Of a DNA stretch of 64,000 nucleotides, positions 59,549 to 64,000 are shown one piece after another; position 1 is the first letter of the stretch, and each line of letters begins with the position of its first letter. Where the stretch lies: contig JAQYUZ010000004.1 in NCBI GenBank assembly GCA_033819885.1, positions 496,001 through 560,000 of the forward strand, written 5' to 3'. Source of the DNA: Microbotryomycetes sp. JL201. Its lineage: Eukaryota > Basidiomycota > Microbotryomycetes. The translations under genes were made by a program, and so were the position numbers. The notes beneath the pieces are model-generated. The model searched no databases and was not told the DNA's origin. It worked only from the letters and a program-made list of their open reading frames with translations.

Positions 59549-60961
59549 ATGGCACTCCGGCTCGTTGCACGCCCATGGAACGGCCAGTGCACATGTCGGA
59601 GCAGTCCAATTGCAAGTTCGTCGCGCGCGCTGTCATCGACAAGCGTGGCGCGAGCGCCTTTCATGTATACGAGCTTGTCCGAACGCCGTGCCGTTCGAAT
59701 GCATGGCGCAGACACGCTCAAGTTTCTTCAAGGTCTCATTTCAAATGATGTGTACAAGCTACGACACGATGATAGTAATGCAGTGTACGCCATGATCCTT
59801 AAAGCCGATGTAAGTGACATCGCAGGCCGGAGCCTACGAGAACATGCTGATCTGGTTTCTGCCAAAGGGTCGCATGGGACACGACGTCTTTGTGTTCAAA
59901 GACATTGAAACGTCCGTAAACACTGCCTCGGATGCGGTCGTCGTTGACCATCCAGAGACGGCTACCGAAGAGCTTCTGACATACTTCAAGCGTCACAAGC
60001 TCAGGGCCAAGGTTGTCATCGGCAAATCTGGTAGCATCGCAGATAACACTGTCTGGGCGGCATGGAGGAATAGGAACGAAGACGCAACGTCGGACCAGCT
60101 CGACGCTGTCGCTCAGATGCTCCGAGAGAGGGGCGCCACCACCGACAACAGGGTGACGGGCATGGGCTATAGATGGATCGGCAGGCCGCATGATGCGCCA
60201 TGTTAGTATCTGATGGGAAAAACATGGCTGCACGAAGGAGGGCGAGCTAACGATCATTCGCAGTGCCAGCCGAGCTGTTTGAACCCGTTTCGGCCGCTCA
60301 CTTCCACCTTCACCGTCTGGCCCACGCTGTCCCGGAAGGACCAGCAGACTTTCCTCAGCTCGGGCTCGAGGCCAACATTGATTTTATGGGCGCGGTAGAC
60401 TATCGCAAAGGCTGTTACGTCGGTCAAGAGCTTACAGCGCGAACGCACCACAAGGGCGTCGTTCGAAAGCGTGGCGTCTCGTTGAGGTTGTTCAGGGAGG
60501 GAGAGGAGTGCGTGCATAGGCGTCATGGTTTCTTATATGTTGCGCTGACTACCGACGTCCGTTTTAGCATTCCGCACGAGATCCTGCCCGAAGGCAACCT
60601 CGTTCCGTACCCGGACCTGTTTCCTCTGCCGCCTCCAGGGTCCACTTTAACTTTGCTCAACTCGCCTGCCGGCCGACCTCGACCGTCAGGAAAGCTAGGC
60701 TCGTCCCTGCCCGTTCTAGCGAGGGCTGGCTTGTCGACAATCACGCTTGGCTTTGGTAGTGTTCGGACGGACCATGTCGGGGGCCCAGAAGCGCACGACA
60801 GCGTATTTGTTGTCAAGCCACCTGTCGTGGAAGGTGCTGAAGTGGGTAACGGTGCGGGTGAAAGCGACGAAGAAGGTGGACGATGGCTTGCAAAGGCATT
60901 CAGATCGGAATGGCTCGATGCAAAGCTGGCGGAAGAGAGCGAAAGGAAACAGCAGCAGTAG
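59549..60961 (+). CDS. IBA57: IBA57/CAF17 iron-sulfur assembly protein
   Basis: Folate-binding, GcvT-like protein acting with ISA1/ISA2 in mitochondrial 4Fe-4S assembly. The N-terminus [20 protein letters not shown] is followed by [20 protein letters not shown], compatible with a mitochondrial presequence. Core parts are [45 protein letters not shown] (joined over a 58-nt intron), [29 protein letters not shown] and the signature [20 protein letters not shown]. The C-terminal domain ends in a charged tail with ESERKQQQ. Stop TAG at 60959-60961. Length and motif order fit the family. Confidence 0.92.
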
Positions 60962-61075
60962 ACGAACATTTTCATGCAACAAGTCTGTTGTTGTGATGCT
61001 GCGCATTTCGTGAGCGAAGTTGAGGCTCGAGCGCTTGAGCTCCGGCCATTCCGAGCAACCACCGTCTCTCGCAGT

Positions 61076-62984
61076 ATGCCGCCTGTTCAGTATGGCGGCG
61101 ATGAAGGTGAGCTGCTTGGCGTCATCTCTGCCGCCGAGTCCCTTACGCTCGCCCTGTGTTTCCGCAGTCGGCGCTGTGGTTCTCGATATTGGCAGGAGCT
61201 CTGTCCGTGCAGGGTGAGCACCAGCGTACGCCGTTCTCATGCCGGAAAAAGAAATTCATGCGGCATGTGAATGTTGTCTACGCAGGTATGCCGGAGAGGA
61301 CGCGCCAAAATGCGTGTTTCCGACGACGTACGCAACCGTGCCGGCCGATGCGGGATCACAGGACGGACCAAAGTACATCCACGGCATTGGTGCGAATCTG
61401 TATCGTCCGAACGCGGTGCTGTCCAATCCGATCATCGACGGCATCGTAACAGACTGGGACGCGCTCAGCCGGACACTCGATCATGCCTTCAAGGATCGCA
61501 TGAGGCTACAAGACTTGAGCGAGTACCCTTTGCTTGTCACAGAACCGTGCTGGAACACTAAAGAGAACAAGGAGCGCATGTGTCAACTCGCCTTTGAGGA
61601 TTGGAAAGTGCCTGCGTACTATGCAGTTGACAAGGCAGTCATGAGCGCGTGAGCTACAACCTTGTGCTTTGCTTGAAGCGTCTGGTAGAGGTCTTACAAG
61701 CTGGATACGTTCCTCGACAGTTTTGCCACCGGCAAAGGTTCGGCTGTCATCGTCGACATTGGTGACGAGCTCACTACCGTCACGCCTGTCTATGATGGTT
61801 TCGTTCTTCGCAAAGGTATGCTACAGCCTACAAATGTACATCTGATCGACGCTCACAGTCGTCTCAACCTTTCTCCAGCGGTGCAGAAGCAACCTGCGGC
61901 CGGAGCGCTCTTGTCCGAAGTCTTGCTGTCTGCACTCGAATCGCAGCAGCCGCCAATCACGGTCAGACCGCAGTACCTGGTCAAGACGAAAGAAGCCGTT
62001 CCGCCGAATGAGCCTCCCAAGGCTGTCCTGAGGTCAGCTTTTAGCTCGTCTACACATGCGCAACGAGATGGCTGAAGCAAGATCTTGATTCGGCAGAGAG
62101 GAGCGTTTGCCAAACCCTGAAGACGCTTCCTGTCCGACCACGCCATCGTACCACAAGGCTCAGCTCATGAGGGTCATGCACGAAATGAAGGAGAGCGTTT
62201 GCGAGGTCAACGCCGCTCGGGATTGGAACGACGAGTGAGTTGCGACGCATGGTTTGTATCGATTGCATGGTTCTCAGCATGACGCGTTCATTTCAGACAA
62301 GTGGCTGCCAAGGGCACCAGATCGTTCGAATTTCCTGACGGCTTCAACACGTACTTTGGCCCGATGCGTTTGCGCACTCCCGAAGTCTTGTTTAACCCAT
62401 CGCTGCTGCCGCAAGAAGTAAGCGTCGAGTGTGTCTCGTGTATCTGCTGCTGGCTCACGGTGGTACTCCCTTTTCAGTTCACATCGAGGACTCTGCCGTC
62501 ATCGGCTAGCTCGATCGCTTCGCATCCTTACTCGGCACTGCAGCCGGTGCAGAAATTATTCACAAACTCGCTCATGCAGATTGACCCCGATCTGCATCCG
62601 ACATTGTACTCGAATGTGGTGGTGACGGGTGGCGGCAGCCTTGTGCAAGGTTTCGTCGACCGGTTGCAGATTGAGCTTGCGGCAAGTGCTGCCAGCATGA
62701 AGCTCAAAATCCGTGTGTAGTCGTTCTACCGTTACAGGACTCGTCTCACGTGCTGATTTGTTTCTGGTGCAGATGCGCCTGCAACGCCTGCTGAGCGTTC
62801 GCAAACATCGTGGCTCGGCGGTTCGATTTTAGCGTCACTGGGCACGTTCCACCAGGTAAGGCTTGCGCTTTGCACAGAGACCCGCAATTAGCTGATGCCT
62901 CGTGCGTGCTTGATGCAGCTGTGGATTGGACGCGACGAGTGGGAAGAAGTTGGCAGCAGCATCGTTCACCGCCGCATGAAGTGA
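61076..62984 (+). CDS. ARP4: Actin-related protein 4 (chromatin complexes)
   Basis: Nuclear Arp4/BAF53 is shared by NuA4, SWR1 and INO80. The start is MPPVQYGGDE. Exons join to give AVVLDIGRSSVRAGYAGEDA. Further motifs are PTTYATVPADAGSQDG, LYRPNAVLSNPIIDGIVTDW, YPLLVTEPCWNTKENKERMC and FEDWKVPAYYAVDKAVMSA. Then come FATGKGSAVIVDIGDELTTV, FPDGFNTYFGPMRLRTPEVL, LYSNVVVTGGGSLVQGFVDR and, after two more introns, SWLGGSILASLGTFHQ and LWIGRDEWEEVGSSIVHRRM. The last two exons matter: reading straight on would stop at 62720 and lose the actin-fold C-terminus. The stop is TGA at 62982-62984. The tyrosine-containing W-EE-x-G end is typical. Confidence 0.92.
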
Positions 62985-63339
62985 ATTGCGCAAGCGGAAT
63001 GACGAAATTCCAAAAGGCAGACTGAAATGGTGTGGATGAAAACAGCTGTTTGAGAAGAGGCGCTTGTGTTGTAATTGTTTTGGACTGTGCATGCCAAGGG
63101 GGCGGCGCTGACGCGCCAAGGCGCCCGAGCGGCGTCGGCCTTTTGACGCGCACGCCTGATCGCCTCGGTCCACTCGATCGTGCCAAGGTCAGTCGCTGAC
63201 AGTGCAGGCGATTGCATGCCGCTTTGGCTTGTTGGTCAGAGCTCGGTCGACTGCAACGTGGCATGCACGCCTGCACGCGAGAATCGCATGCGCAACTGAC
63301 GTCCCGCGTCTGGCTCGGTCGCAGGAGGCCGCGCGCACC
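62985..63339. other. Spacer before the right-edge membrane protein
   Basis: Holds the ARP4 3' flank and presumably the promoter of the next gene. A CAG-type acceptor sequence close to the proposed ATG leaves room for an upstream leader exon. No independent gene is supported. Confidence 0.45.
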
Positions 63340-64000
63340 ATGCCGAGCACGGCCGGGTTCCCGACGCTCGGCGCCATGTCGACAACGACGCTGGGCGTGA
63401 CGGCGACAGCGTACAACAGCTTTGTGACGCCTGCGATCAGCGTGCCGTGAGTGTTTCGCGGGGTTTTTGTTTTTCGAGAGTCGAGCGCGCCGCGCGCGAC
63501 ACACGACCAGGGCTAGCATATCGTAGACGCCGACAGCTGACTCGTGACGCTGTTCATGCAGGTTTCCGTCGTATTACGGCGGCCAGACGCAGGTCGCGTT
63601 CCAGTGGACAGACATGCCTTCGCTCGACGGCGCCCAGCCGACCCAGATCGGCGGCGCGCAGGCCACCAACGGCGTTCAGTCCATCATGCGAGAGTTTCGC
63701 GCGACCGCAATCAACCCGACACCCAACAAAGGTGACGCCAGCAAGGGATTCGAGTGGCCGACGTGGGCCACAGCCGTCATCGCCGGCTGCGGCGGCGCAG
63801 CATTGATCGCGCTCGTCGCGGGCACATGCTGCTGGCGTCGCGCACGCAAGCGCAAGCAACGAGACCGACAGCAGGCTCAGCGCGTCGATGACCTCTCGAA
63901 ACGCGCGAGCGCGTACCTGTCGCACGAGCAGCAAGCACGCGACGGCTTTGCGGGCACGGGCGCCGCGCTCGGCGACAAGCAGAGCAGGCGCAGGAACAGG
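63340..64000 (+). CDS. Single-pass membrane protein, incomplete at window edge
   Basis: The N-terminal exon MPSTAGFPTLGAMSTTTLGV is threonine-rich. It splices over about 63448-63561 into ISVPFPSYYGGQTQVAFQW. The middle is polar, then comes a membrane span, WATAVIAGCGGAALIALVAG, followed by CCWRRARKRKQRDRQQAQRV, which by the positive-inside rule puts the C-terminal part in the cytosol. No signal peptide is clear at the chosen ATG; an upstream exon may exist. The frame is open at the right end of the window, so the protein continues. No family recognised. Confidence 0.6.

Noticed and set aside
59809-59866. Apparent 16-nt intron (GTAAGTGACATCGCAG) in IBA57
   Set aside because: Removing 16 nt gives an open frame, but removing 58 nt to the next acceptor (CCAAAG) gives [13 protein letters not shown], which matches the family. 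The longer intron is of normal size.
62685-62720. ARP4 ending at the in-frame stop at 62718-62720
   Set aside because: Two further exons encode the conserved SWLGGSILASLGTFHQ and the HRRMK end, with good splice signals.

Overview
The window is a compact, intron-rich nuclear segment of a basidiomycete fungus. About 30 protein genes sit on both strands with small gaps. Nearly all are split by introns of roughly 50-70 nt, usually with a CTGAC-like branch site just before a YAG acceptor. Gene content (SPT8, HRD1, EGD2, PET191, IBA57, UDP-galactopyranose mutase, two CAP10-type GT90 enzymes, basidiomycete-style single-pass membrane proteins) fits Basidiomycota. Density and intron style suggest a small-genome lineage such as Pucciniomycotina, but that placement is inference. 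I saw no rRNA, tRNA, CRISPR, virus-like element or transposon.

Layout. 1-17 kb: EST1/SMG7-like protein (-), HRD1 ubiquitin ligase (+), a four-span membrane protein (+), a coiled-coil protein (-), UDP-galactopyranose mutase (-), a short-chain dehydrogenase (-), a CLPTM1-family protein (+) and an HSDL2-like dehydrogenase (-). 17.7-22.9 kb: three tandem same-strand genes, here called A, B and C, which I do not recognise. Each encodes two copies of a roughly 100-residue helical module that opens with W-x-P-L and closes near F-W. Intron positions and phases recur module by module, and all three genes can be read to end in a terminal exon of exactly 51 nt. This is the best candidate for an undescribed system. 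23-41 kb: a GT90 glycosyltransferase, a NAPE-PLD-like hydrolase, two tandem triose-phosphate/nucleotide-sugar transporter paralogs, a CLASP/Stu1 microtubule protein divergent from acetylornithine aminotransferase, and a second GT90. 41-52 kb: TOM40, ribosomal protein eS21, SPT8, a single-pass surface protein and a Sch9-like C2/AGC kinase. 52-64 kb: a possible Whi5/Nrm1-type repressor, a SIKE/FGFR1OP2 (STRIPAK) homolog, alpha-NAC, exopolyphosphatase, PET191, IBA57, ARP4 and a partial membrane protein running off the right edge.

Most genes are unrelated housekeeping functions. Functional links inside the window are limited. The two GT90 enzymes, UDP-galactopyranose mutase and the two sugar-transporter-like proteins all bear on Golgi glycan or capsule/cell-wall synthesis. 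TOM40, ARG8, PET191 and IBA57 are mitochondrial. SPT8 and ARP4 are chromatin-complex subunits. Exon joins were worked out by hand from reading frames, splice signals and family conservation. Gene ends are mostly firm; several starts are not, and this is stated per entry.
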